This document shows, piece by piece, positions 46,433 through 56,561 of a stretch of 64,000 nucleotides of DNA (its first letter is position 1; the number at the start of each line of letters is the position of its first letter). The notes beneath the pieces were generated by a model, which did not search any database, had not been told where the DNA came from, and worked only from the letters and a program-made list of their open reading frames with translations. Origin of the DNA: Musa acuminata AAA Group. Lineage: Eukaryota; Streptophyta; Magnoliopsida; Zingiberales; Musaceae. A program made the translations under genes and the position numbers. Where the stretch lies: positions 13,915,001 to 13,979,000 of the forward strand of contig NC_088342.1 of the NCBI RefSeq assembly GCF_036884655.1, read 5' to 3'.

Positions 46433-47617
46433 TTTGGAAATCTAAGATTTTTTTTTTGTTCTTTCGCTATGTATATGATGTCACTCATATATTTTTCTAT
46501 AGTGGTATCAAAGCCAAGTTATTCATGTGAAAGATTAAATTTTAAACTGTATACTGTGGTTTAGAAAGGCTTTTGACGTCAAAATTATTGACAAAAAGGC
46601 GAGAAAGGACAGTAATTGTTGCTACCCTTACAGATTAGCCAAAAGTTGCTCGCAGCCTTGGCCGCCACCTGCGTGCGGGTGCCCAGCTATAGTGACAATG
46701 CATGCGAGCAGGGTGATTGTAGGCAGGCCGCTTGCAACAGCAAGAGCGACACCCATAGGGGCAATATAGCCCACAAGCACAACACTTGCAGGCAAGCCGC
46801 CTGTAGGGGTGGCGCTTGCCCACAACAGCACCTAAAAGGGTGACTATTGCCTACGGGCAAAGAGGGGAGCTCACTCGCGAGCACAACGCCAGCTGGCGAA
46901 CTGCTAACAGGCAAGGGCGATGCCCACTTAAAGAGGCAATTGTCGATAGGGTGGCGACAACTACAATGTAGCAAGAGAAGGATTTAGGGTTTTTTTGATG
47001 AAAAGATAATTTTACCCCTCTCAATTTCAAAAATTATGAGGTTTGTATTTTTATCCAAATTATACAATTACCCTTCACAAATGAGAAAATTTCTATATAT
47101 CTTAAATTTTTAAAAAAAATTAGTTAATTAAAATGTTTAATTAACTATTATTATTTATCTAGTAGTCCTATATAATGATATGTACATATGATGTATAATA
47201 TAGACGGATGATCATGAACCATATGATGTAATGTATGTGTTTGTATGATCATTATTGTTATTATTGAGGCCTATGAGTCTCTATTTTTTTTTGTTTATTA
47301 TTGGGCTTGTGTGCTTGTGATTATGTTGTAATTACACTGGAGGTATAGCGAGAGCATATAGGCAAAAGTAAGACCCATGAGGCTGAGACGGACGATCGTG
47401 ATGCATAGAGATATGCTGAGATTCCGATGAAACTGACGAGGATGATATGGATGATCACAGGACATGGAGATGCGCCGAAGCACACATAAATCTTGATTTG
47501 AGTGATTGGGCCAATTGACTCAAGCTTGATCACATTACGCTATGGTCTATGATTATCTGGTGTGATTGCTTAAGTGATATTTGATTGCTTATACACCTAT
47601 TAGATAGATAGATAGAT

Positions 47618-47653
<36 letters not shown>

Positions 47654-47970
47654 ATATATGTATATATGTGTATATATGTATATATGTGTATATATGTATA
47701 TATGTGTATATATGTATATATGTGTATATATGTATATATGTGTATATATGTATATATGTGTATATATGTATATATGTGTATATATGTATATATGTGTATA
47801 TATGTATATATGTGTATATATGTATATATATGTATATATGTATATATATGTATATATATGTATATATATGTATATATATGTATATATATGTATATATGTA
47901 TATATATGTATATATGTATATATATGTATATATGTATATATATGTATATATGTATATATATGTATATATG

Positions 47971-48018
<48 letters not shown>

Positions 48019-48975
48019 TACATACATATACATATATATATATATATATGTATGTATATATATACATATATATATATATGTATGTATATATATACATGTA
48101 TGTATATATATATGTATATATACATATATATATGTATATATACATGTGATGTAGTTATATATTAAATATATATGTGTACAACACATCATAGGAGATCGAA
48201 TCAAAATCCTCTCTCTCAATAATATTAAGTCGATAAACATGAAACAATTAGATTGACCCACATAGCCTTCTATCATTATAGAGAGAAATCAATTCTTGAT
48301 GTAGGTTGAGTTAGTCGAGTCTCTCGAGGCTCACCTATATCGTGATTCGATATATTATCTACGAAATAGAGATATCATAGGTGACTTGAGGACGTAGTAT
48401 ATTCAGTCGATCCCCTCGAGGACATATCATCGAATTTGACTCATCTTGGAATGATGGTGATGACTTAATCGAACATCGAGTCTCTCGAGGCCATGGTGGT
48501 TCGAAGGTCGAACAAGATGAAAATTACAAAGAGTTATGATTGGCAAGAGTTGCCTACCTTTTAGGGCTTAGCATGATTAGTTGAATTCCTTTGAGGTTAT
48601 GTTAAGATGTTGATTGGATCCCGATCCCTACTAAAGATCCGCTGGAGGTCTCCGGTTCATATGTCGGAGAGAGTTATGTATTTTGCAAGAAAATAGTGGG
48701 AGTAAGTTAAGATAGAAGTCCATATCTTAATTATTTACTTTTACAAAATCTATATATTATTTTATTTCTAATACATATTTATTTTTAGAAAATATCACTT
48801 TCAAATCCCTTGTGTGGCATACTTAATGTCAATTGCCTCACTGGTCTAAACTATATGATTAGCTCCGTAACTCGAGAATTGTTCTCACAGTAATGTCATA
48901 TATCCTTGTTGTAGTGATGTCTATGCCCAAGGAAGGGGCAAGCGAGGATGAGATCACTCGCAACATAGAGATGCG
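46433..48975 (+). mobile_element. Decayed Angela-like element, copy 3: LTR end, leader and gag start
   Basis: Only the last 70 or so bases of the LTR remain (ending near 46501), followed by a mutated primer site (TGGTATCAAAGCC, 46503-46515). The leader follows copy 1: decayed GC-rich island (46610-46980), a large microsatellite (47602-48146), and hairpin remnants (about 48303-48337 and 48567-48606). The gag start (about 48790-48960, matching SNPLRGILD and LTGPNY) lacks a usable ATG. It ends in rearranged leader sequence. Confidence 0.8.
47602..48146. repeat. Large TA-rich compound microsatellite
   Basis: (GATA)n, then (TA)n, then about ten copies of an 18-bp unit GTGTATATATGTATATAT (about 47650-47826), then TATATATG/TACATATA runs. 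It occupies the leader site where copy 1 has only short TATATG runs (5035-5105), so it grew from that seed. All frames on both strands appear open here purely because of the repeat (alternating Tyr/Ile). Confidence 0.95.
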
Positions 48976-49019
48976 CTGAGATGCCAATAGAGCCATCGAG
49001 GTCGAAACGGATGACATGA

Positions 49020-49905
49020 GCTTTAGCTTTTTTTTTTTTTTTTTGAGTCATTATTTATGATGGTGTAGCCAAACAAAGTCTCCTTTGTGGAGTTGCCCTT
49101 CAACACAATGTCAATTGTATTATTCTTTGTACTTTTGCTAGCTTTGTTGAAGTTGCCCCTTCAACTTCTTCATGCACCTTATGGATTTTTTTCATACTTT
49201 TTTGGGCTTGTTGTGTTACACTACTTTTGTTGGAGGTAGATAATTCCAAATTGATCATAAATTACAAATCGAAAAGGTTTTGAAGTAAATAACCCAAGCA
49301 TACTAAATGGTGATTTTTTGATGAAATTATGCACCACCCAATTGAAAACAAAATAAAAGTACGGTAGGCTCCATTAGTTTATGAATAGAAGGCCATACTC
49401 TTTTTCAATTTGGTGTCTATGATGGTTTAGAGAGAACTCCAAAAGCTACTTGAGAAATATCCATTACGATCAAACACGATGGAACTCGAAATGTCAAAGT
49501 GTACCCACATGTGTTGAAAGAATAATTAAGCTACTTCTCTATTGATTTATCGTTTTGCAAGGCATGAGTACCATCATATTTGAGAACATATCAATGATCA
49601 GAGAGAGGTAGTCATGTCCATATACCATCATAGGTAGATCTCCTAAGAAGTCCAAAGAGATTCTCTCCCATTATTGTAATAGTATAAGCAATAGAGTGTA
49701 CAACCCCAACTTTTAGTTAGCTAGCTTTAAAGTGTTGTAGAGAACACATCCTCACATGAACCATGTCATCTCTTGCTACATTTGGGGCTAATAAATATGT
49801 CGTTATAGGTTTATCAAAGTCTTGTTCATGTCAAAGTGTCTCACTACTTTTGTGGAGTGTATTAAGTACTTTTATAAAGTAGTCCTCCTTGGAGCATGAA
49901 TTTCA
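49020..49905 (-). pseudogene. Ty3/gypsy integrase relic, antisense
   Basis: Translating the minus strand in pieces gives a gypsy integrase outline: WESISLDFLGDLP, GHDYLSLIIDMFSNM, then AHV, then a region recalling KKSTAFHPQ-type sequence near 49400. Stops and shifts are frequent. A (T)18 run lies at about 49026-49043. Boundaries are approximate. Confidence 0.6.
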
Positions 49906-49939
49906 TGTTAGTTCTTATTTAGTTTTTTTACCAGACCTC

Positions 49940-50309
49940 AGAGGTATACATCCAATGTTGCAGAGCATGTATGGTCAGGGAAAGATATTTCCTATAGACA
50001 TTTGAGAGTGTTTGGTTGTCGTGCATTTGCACATATTCTAGACAATGGGAGGTCCAAGCTGGATGGTAAGTCTAAAGAATGTATTTTTCTTGGCTACTCA
50101 CATGATTATTTTGGTTACAGGCTTTGGGATCCAGAAAAGCAGAAGGTGTTTAGAAGCAGAGACGTAGTCTTATTTGAGGATCAAACTTTTGAAGATTTGA
50201 AGAAGGCACCAGCCAATACTTCTACAGAAGGATTAGCAGATTGTGACCCAATTACTCCTCCAGTATATCAAGGTGATGGGGGAGATGTGCAGGAAGATAG
50301 TGTAGAGCC
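49940..50309 (+). pseudogene. Tnt1-like copia pol, left part (integrase C-terminus)
   Basis: Reads HLRVFGCRAFAHI, KSKECIFLGYSHDYFGYRLWD and an acidic linker, typical of the integrase C-terminal region of Tnt1/Tork-like copia. It is interrupted after GAGCC (50305-50309) by the minus-strand Angela-like element and resumes in the same frame at 62661. Confidence 0.85.
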
Positions 50310-51807
50310 TGTTGGGAAATCCTTGGGGGCGACATCACATGCGCAGCGGCAGAACAAGAAAACAAAATCTCCGATTCCCAAAGAGATGTTCGTCGTCGTG
50401 CGAAGATTGATACGCAAAAATCCGCGAAACATGAAACTGCGTATAGAGTAGATTGTGTTACCTAGGGAGATCGTATATCCCTGTTTCCTTACATATCCTT
50501 AGGAGAGGGTGAAGGAGGTCAAGCGTTCTCCTCTCTAGCGGTGATCCACACAGTAGGGTTGCGACGACGCTCCTCAAAACTCCAGGCCTACTCTGAGGTG
50601 GAGATGGAGAGGAGAATAGGAAAAGGCAAACAAAAGCTCTCTAGCCTGTGGGGCTCTGAATCCCTCCTATTTATAGAGGTCCCCTGTCAAACCCTAATGG
50701 GTCCTCCCCTAGTGGGTATTGGATCTGCATCCAATAAGACAAGGGCTCCGTCGGATATCTCATATCCGAACCTCTATTCATCGCAATGCCTACCATATAT
50801 GTGTGACCTTCTAGGCCCAATATCGAGCTGGCCGTGAGTCATACCTGTCAGAACTCCTTCTAACTCAGTGAATTATTATCTCTGTAATAATTCACTCGAC
50901 TCATTGACTACGGACGTACTAGGCCACTACGCCATAGTCCCTAGACGATACAGGGGAATCCAATCCATTGGACCTGTCTATCCTCAGTTACCGTGTACAT
51001 ATAGTCCCTCATCCATCTAATATCCTAGAGACAGTATATCGAGCATGGTGTTGTCAGACCCATACGGTTTCTACTCGAGTCTCGCTCTAATCGGATTCTC
51101 CTAGAGAAATCTTTCTCCCTCAACCCGAATGACCTTGGCCAGGAATTTGTCTGAGCAAGAACACATGGGATATTCCTCTCATGACGCCGAGAGTGGATGA
51201 TCCTCTATCGACACTCAATAGCCCTCGTAAGGTAGACTACCACTCCCAATGACCAGCTGTACTAGATCTGGGACAGCCAAACCTATAAGTCTGGTATCAA
51301 AGAGTGGAGCACTCATACAGGACATCCTTAGTGTCTCAAGTCTAAGGACCAGATACATCACTAGGACTACGGAATCGCTGTCTGACAATAAGGCATCATC
51401 AACCATCCAGCATTCCGTAAGCGGATCAATCAGTGAACTCATTCTCCAATGAGCACCTGTACTGTATCCTTAGTGTCCCTACACAAGCAGCTATGAGACC
51501 AGCTACATCCATCATATGGACGGGTATACAGCACACTAGTCTATCCGGTTATCACGATATCCCTTTCGAGTAACCTATGACCGGGATTATTTAGGATATG
51601 TGTTTAAAGGTGTATCGATCTCACTATTGTGATCTCATCATGATCCGATTTCCATTGCACAAATCCAAGGACATCACAATATATGTATGCATTTATGTAA
51701 TAGTTATAAAGTGATATATGCCAAAATATAATAAGCAAAAAGATTCTGTATTAAGTCACACGTGCCATCACTCACGTGATTGGCTTGCTAGGCACCTATG
51801 ACTAGCA
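50310..51807 (-). repeat. 3' LTR of Angela-like copy 2
   Basis: 1498 bases; the right end CCTATGACTAGCA is the LTR start in reverse. TATA box near 50690 (complement of CTATTTATAGAGG). The 61201-62660 LTR is 38 bases shorter, mainly through a deletion near 61335. Confidence 0.93.
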
Positions 51808-52833
51808 ATCTCTCACTTGACCTAAAGCCAATCACCTATGTGTCTGATCCCCATCAGACCCCTGTGACACTCAAAACAAATATGAGACAACGACTTTGTT
51901 AGTGGATCTGCAATGTTATCTTCGGATGGAACTCTTTACACTACTATATCTCCTCGGGTCACGATCTCTTTGATAAGGTGGAACCTCCTCAGAACATGCT
52001 TAGATTTCTGATGAGACCTAGGTTCCTTTGCTTAAGCAATCACCCCGTTGTTGTCGCAATATAGGGAGATCGGCTCTTCGCTACCTGGCACGACTCCCAA
52101 ATCTGTGATGAACTTCTTCACCCAAACTCCCTCCTTTCCTGCATCTGATGCAGCAATGTACTCCGCCTCTGTGGTCGAGTCAGCAGTGGTATCTTGCTTG
52201 AAACTCTTCCAGCACACTGCTCCTCCATTCAAGGTATACACATACCCTGAATTCGACTTGCTATCATCTACATCAGACTAAAAACTTGAGTTAGTGTAGC
52301 CTTCAACCTTAAGGCTATTACCTCCATATACTAGTAAAAGATCCTTAGTCCTTCTCAAGTACTTAAGGATACACTTTACTGCTTTCTAGTGCTCCAAGCT
52401 TGGATTCGCCTGATACTTGCTCATGACACTCAGAGCATGCGCTATATCAGGCCTAGTACATAGCATGACATACATGATAGACCCTATTGCTGAGGCATAA
52501 GGTATCATATCCATGTTCACCCTTTCTTCTGGAGTCTTTGGGGACATACTCGTAGAAAGCGATATCCCATGTCTCATCGGTATGAGACCTCTCTTGGAAT
52601 TTTCCATACCAAACCTTTTGACAATTGTTTCTATGTACCTGGACTGGGACAAGCCAAGCATCCTCTTGGATCTATCTCTATATATTATAATCCCCAAAAT
52701 ATAGGATGCTTCTCCTAAGTCCTTCGTGGAGAAGTGTCTAGATAACCAAGCCTTTACTGTGGATAGCATTCCTACGTCATTCCCAATGATCAAGATGTCA
52801 TCCACATATAACACCAAAAAGGTGATAGCGCTC

Positions 52834-53349
52834 TGTTAGGACCCTTTTTCTAAGCATTTGAATAATGTAAATTAAGTATGTTTAGTCCAGTTGTTTATTG
52901 AGTTGGTTTGATTCAGTTAGAGTCAAGTAGAGATTTATTTAATATTTATTTATTATTAGAGTTCAAGTCCTGATGGACTCCGGGTGGAACTCTATAAATA
53001 GGGATATAACTGCTTCTTTTCAATAATCAATGAAAAATACTATTCTGTCTTTTGACAAACCCTAGGAGGCCGATCCCCTCGAAGAGATCAAGGAGGGCCG
53101 ATCCCCTCGAAGTGATCAAGGAGGGTCGATCCCCTCGAAGAGATCAAGGAGGCCGATCCCCTCGAAGCGATCATTATCATCCCCATTTCTCCCCTTTCTT
53201 CGATGATAAGACTTTAGAGTCTTATCATTTGGTATCAGAGCCTACGATAAGACTTTAGGGTCTTATCATTTGGTATCAGAGCCTACGATAAGACTTTAGG
53301 GTTTTATCATTTGGTATCAGAGCGACGATAAGACTTTAGGGTCTTATCA
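52834..53349 (+). repeat. 5' LTR of the gypsy element
   Basis: TGTTAGGACCC to GTCTTATCA. It contains TATAAATA (52993-53000), four direct repeats of about 30 bases around GATCCCCTCGAAG(A/T/C)GATCA (53070-53172), and the first four copies of the GATAAGAC/GTCTTATC hairpin unit. Confidence 0.93.
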
Positions 53350-53404
53350 TTTGGTATCAGAGCCTACGATAAGACTTTAGGGTCTTATCATTTGGTATCA
53401 GAGC
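53193..53404 (+). repeat. Five tandem hairpin plus primer-site units spanning the LTR end
   Basis: Five units of about 40 bases. Each has a perfect 8-bp inverted repeat (GATAAGAC, six-base loop, GTCTTATC), then ATTTGGTATCAGAGC, a tRNA-Met primer site. Three full units lie inside the LTR. The fourth unit ends the LTR at 53349, with its primer site at 53352-53363; a fifth hairpin and primer site (53393-53404) follows. The 3' LTR has four hairpins and ends exactly after the fourth. Confidence 0.93.
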
Positions 53405-54882
53405 AGCCATCCTTGGCGTTCTCAGTATTGCTATAGCTATCGAAAAAAAAAAAAAATTGGAGAAAGAGATCGTTTGACATAGGTTGAAGCCGGCGGCCAC
53501 TTACCACCACCGCGAGAAGGAAGCTCTGCTTCCGGCCACCGACCACCACTGCCTTCTCCACCGACAGCGCTGCTTTCCGGCCGGCGACCACCGACGTCGT
53601 TGTTCCCTGGCTAGGAGACGACGCTGCCAGCGTCCATCCCAGCCCTACTGCCGCCGCCCGCCTCCCCTTGCGTCGCAGCGCAGCCGCTCGACCTCTCCTC
53701 CTCGGCGATAGTTGGTGACGCTGCTCCCAGCCGCGCCACCACAGCTGCCTCTCTACCGCCGCCAGCCTCCCCTTGGGTCTCAACCGCAGCGGCCGATTGT
53801 CGCCCTTCTTGCGGCGACCGAAACAGGGCAACTCACGGATTGCCCTTGTTCCCAGCCGCGTCACCACCACTTTTCCCAGCCGCATCGCCGACGCTCGATC
53901 ACCTGGCCAGCGACCTCTTCTCCTCGCGTCCCCATCTTGCTCGAGCGAGAAGGACCGCCGGCACCGCAGCCGCAGCCGCCGGTTGCCGCAGCCCCTCCTT
54001 GCAGCGGTTGCAGAAACAGAGCTTCCTCTGTTGCCGCAGCCCCTCGTCGATCGCAGCCACACCTCGAGCGCCGTCGCCTTCCAGCCGACCCACCACCACT
54101 GCCAGCCACCGTGCGGCGACCGCTGCTCGCCTCCCAGCCGCGGGCTCCCCCTGGCTCGGGCGAGAACGACCGCCGCCACTCCCCCTTGCTCTGCCCCCTT
54201 GGTGACCGAAACAGGGCAGTTACCACCGTCGCAGTCGCGGGTCCCCTTGCTGCCGCATTCGCGGATCCCCTTGCTGCTGCGAACGCCGGTTGCCACCACC
54301 GTCGCCACTGCTGCCCAGCCATCGACGACGCCGCTCGCCGCCCAGCCTGCCACGACCCTCGCTGCCTCCTTCTCCACCGCCGCCGCTGCGCTCCGGCCAG
54401 CAACGACTGCTGCTGCCAGCCACCGCAGCCTTCACGTCAACCCTCTCGATCTGCACCGTTGCTGCAGCCCCCTCGCTCTGCATCTTTGCCGCTGCCGCCG
54501 GTTGCCACCAGCAGCCTCAACCCCGGCCGCTTCAACGCCACCTCCCTCTTGTTCTGCCTCCGTTGCTGCAGTTGTCGGTTGCCATCACCGCAGCCTCAAC
54601 ACGGCTGCTCGGCGATTGCTTCCTTAGGTCACAACAGCGCCTCAACACGGCTACTCGACGATTGCTTCCTTGGGTCACAACAACTGCAACCATCACCTTT
54701 CAGCCTTGGCGCTCTCATCTCACGCAGTGACACAAACATAGGGCAGCTACTCTTCCTTCGAAGCAGCGACCGCAGCACTGCCCTTGGCGTCCACCTCCTC
54801 GGCAACTTCGCATCGACAGTGTTGATGCCCTTGACCGATACCAAAAACAGAAGTTGAGATTACAGATTTGCAGTCTTACGCA
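53405..54882 (+). other. GC-rich leader of the gypsy element
   Basis: About 1.5 kb of C-rich DNA with CCG/GCC repeats and a 45-base tandem repeat (about 54598-54685, CTCAACACGGCT-based). Stop codons are rare on both strands, so long frames exist in several frames (53712-54857 plus; 53388-54377 minus). They are low-complexity (Pro/Ala/Ser/Arg or Gly/Arg/Val). I see no domain and do not call them genes. Confidence 0.6.
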
Positions 54883-55959
54883 ATGGCCACTGATAACTCG
54901 GTGAAAGCACAAATGGAAGCATTGGAAATCAGAATTGAGAACCGACTGTAAGAAACACTTAATGATTTCAAAAAGAGCCTACTGGAGAGCCTTAGCAAAT
55001 TTCAACAAAATGGAGGCTCAAGTTCTACGTTGCACAGATCTGAAAATACAGGAAAAAGGCTCCAAGATTGTGACACAATCTATTCATACATGAAGAGGGA
55101 TGGACAGCTCTCAAAAATTTGTCAGACTTCTACAGTGTTGGAATATCAGAGTAGGTTTGAAAAATTATCAAATCAAGCTAGAGATTGGTCGGAGCGACAA
55201 CTTCTGGATACATTTATTGAAGGTCTTATTCCAGAGATTCGGTGTGAAGTTAAGGCTCGTCAACCTCGCACTATGATAGCTGCGATCTCATTCGCACAGC
55301 TAAATGAGAAAAAAATCAACAGGGAAAATCATGGAAACAAAAGTGACAATAACCAGATTATCAGTAAGCCACCAGCCCTATCTATTCCCAACCAAAGCCT
55401 TGACACCCGAAGACTAACCCAAGAAGAACTTAAGGAAAGATCAGCAAAGGGTTTGTACTATGATAAAAAGTGGAGTATGGAGCACCGATGTAAACAAGGG
55501 CAATATATGATGATTGAGCCAATTGGAGAGGAACTGAAAGCAGAAGAGTTGGACTCCGATCATGAAGGTATAAATTCTAATGAAGACGTTGAACCTACCG
55601 TACATACAATGCATATATTAGCTGACTACTCTAACCCGCAAACTATGAAAGTTGGCAAAACTCTAGAACATCAGCCTGTTATAGTTTTGATTGATACTGG
55701 TAGCACTAACAATTCTATGGACAATGAGACTGTTGACCGATTGGCTTATCACATTGAAGACTATGACAGATTCGAAGTAAATATCATTGATGGACAAATT
55801 TTCACTTGTGATAGCAAAGGTTCAAAGATAAAATTGATTATACAGGGCCAGAAGTTTCATGCAATAAATACTACACTGAAAGATCGACCTGTTGCTTACA
55901 CTCTAAAAAAGTGGAGACCATACTTACTTGATCAACAGGTTGTAATGCGTTGTAGATAG
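54883..55959 (+). pseudogene. gypsy gag-protease
   Basis: ATG at 54883 (MATDNSVKAQMEALE) opens the frame. An in-frame TAA at about 54949 interrupts it after some 22 residues, and it continues to 55959. It has a coiled-coil-like N-terminus, then the retrotransposon gag domain (LEYQSRFEKLSNQARDWSE, FIEGLIPEIRCEVKA). The conserved RRLTQEELKERSAKGL block precedes a knuckle region in which the first cysteines are lost (YYDKKWSMEHRC). Aspartic protease follows, with LIDTGSTNNSMD. It ends with a stop about 85 bases before the polypurine-like GAAGAGGGAGGAAC. Confidence 0.88.
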
Positions 55960-56045
55960 TCTATGGTTAAAGTGCTGAAAGAGAAGCTCCCTGAGATTGA
56001 TGCTGCTCAACCTTGAGGACAAGGTTGATTTGAAGAGGGAGGAAC

Positions 56046-56561
56046 TGTTAGGACCCTTTTTCTAAGCTTTTGAATAATGTAAATTGAGTATGTTTAGTCC
56101 AGTTGTTTATTGAGTCGGTTTGATTCAGTTAGAGTCAAGTAGAGGTTTATTTAATATTTATTTATTATTAGAGTTCAAGTCCTGATGGACTCCGGGTGGA
56201 ACTCTATAAATAGGGATGTAACTGCTTCTTTTCAATAATCAATGAAAAATACTATTCTGTCTTTTGACAAACCCTAGGAGGTCGATCCCCTCGAAGAGAT
56301 CAAGGAGGGCCGATCCCCTCGAAGTGATCAAGGAGGGTCGATCCCCTCGAAGAGATCAAGGAGGCCGATCCCCTCGAAGCGATCATTATCATCCTCATTT
56401 CTCCCCTTTCTTCGATGATAAGACTTTAGAGTCTTATCATTTGGTATCAGAGCCTACGATAAGACTTTAGGGTCTTATCATTTGGTATCAGAGCCTACGA
56501 TAAGACTTTAGGGTCTTATCATTTGGTATCAGAGCGACGATAAGACTTTAGGGTCTTATCA
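56046..56561 (+). repeat. 3' LTR of the gypsy element
   Basis: 516 bases, the same length as the 5' LTR, with TATAAATA near 56205 and the GATCCCCTCGAAG repeats. It ends after the fourth hairpin, directly at the target duplication. Confidence 0.93.

Larger units (their letters stand above)
52834..56561 (+). mobile_element. Non-autonomous Ty3/gypsy element with gag and protease only (TR-GAG-like)
   Basis: LTRs of equal length (516 bases each: 52834-53349 and 56046-56561) enclose 2.7 kb with a primer-site array, a GC-rich leader, and gag plus protease. RT, RNase H and integrase are absent; after protease the sequence jumps to a short tail (TTGAGGACAAGGTTGATTTG) like the end of a gypsy pol. Flanks CGCTC (52829-52833) and CACTC (56562-56566) are a target duplication with one G-to-A change. 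The LTRs differ at only a few bases, so this is the youngest insertion in the right-hand nest. Confidence 0.92.

Noticed and set aside
47648..48165. Six long Tyr/Ile repeat frames on both strands
   Set aside because: Pure microsatellite translation; all frames are open because TATATG/TATATA repeats lack stops in those phases.
53193..53404. CRISPR-like pattern of regular repeats
   Set aside because: The spacing is regular, but there are no unique spacers: the whole unit repeats, including a tRNA primer site, in a plant retrotransposon.
53388..54377. 329-codon minus-strand frame in the gypsy leader
   Set aside because: Low-complexity Gly/Arg/Val sequence in a stop-poor GC-rich region, and it runs over the primer-site flank. 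No domain or promoter seen.
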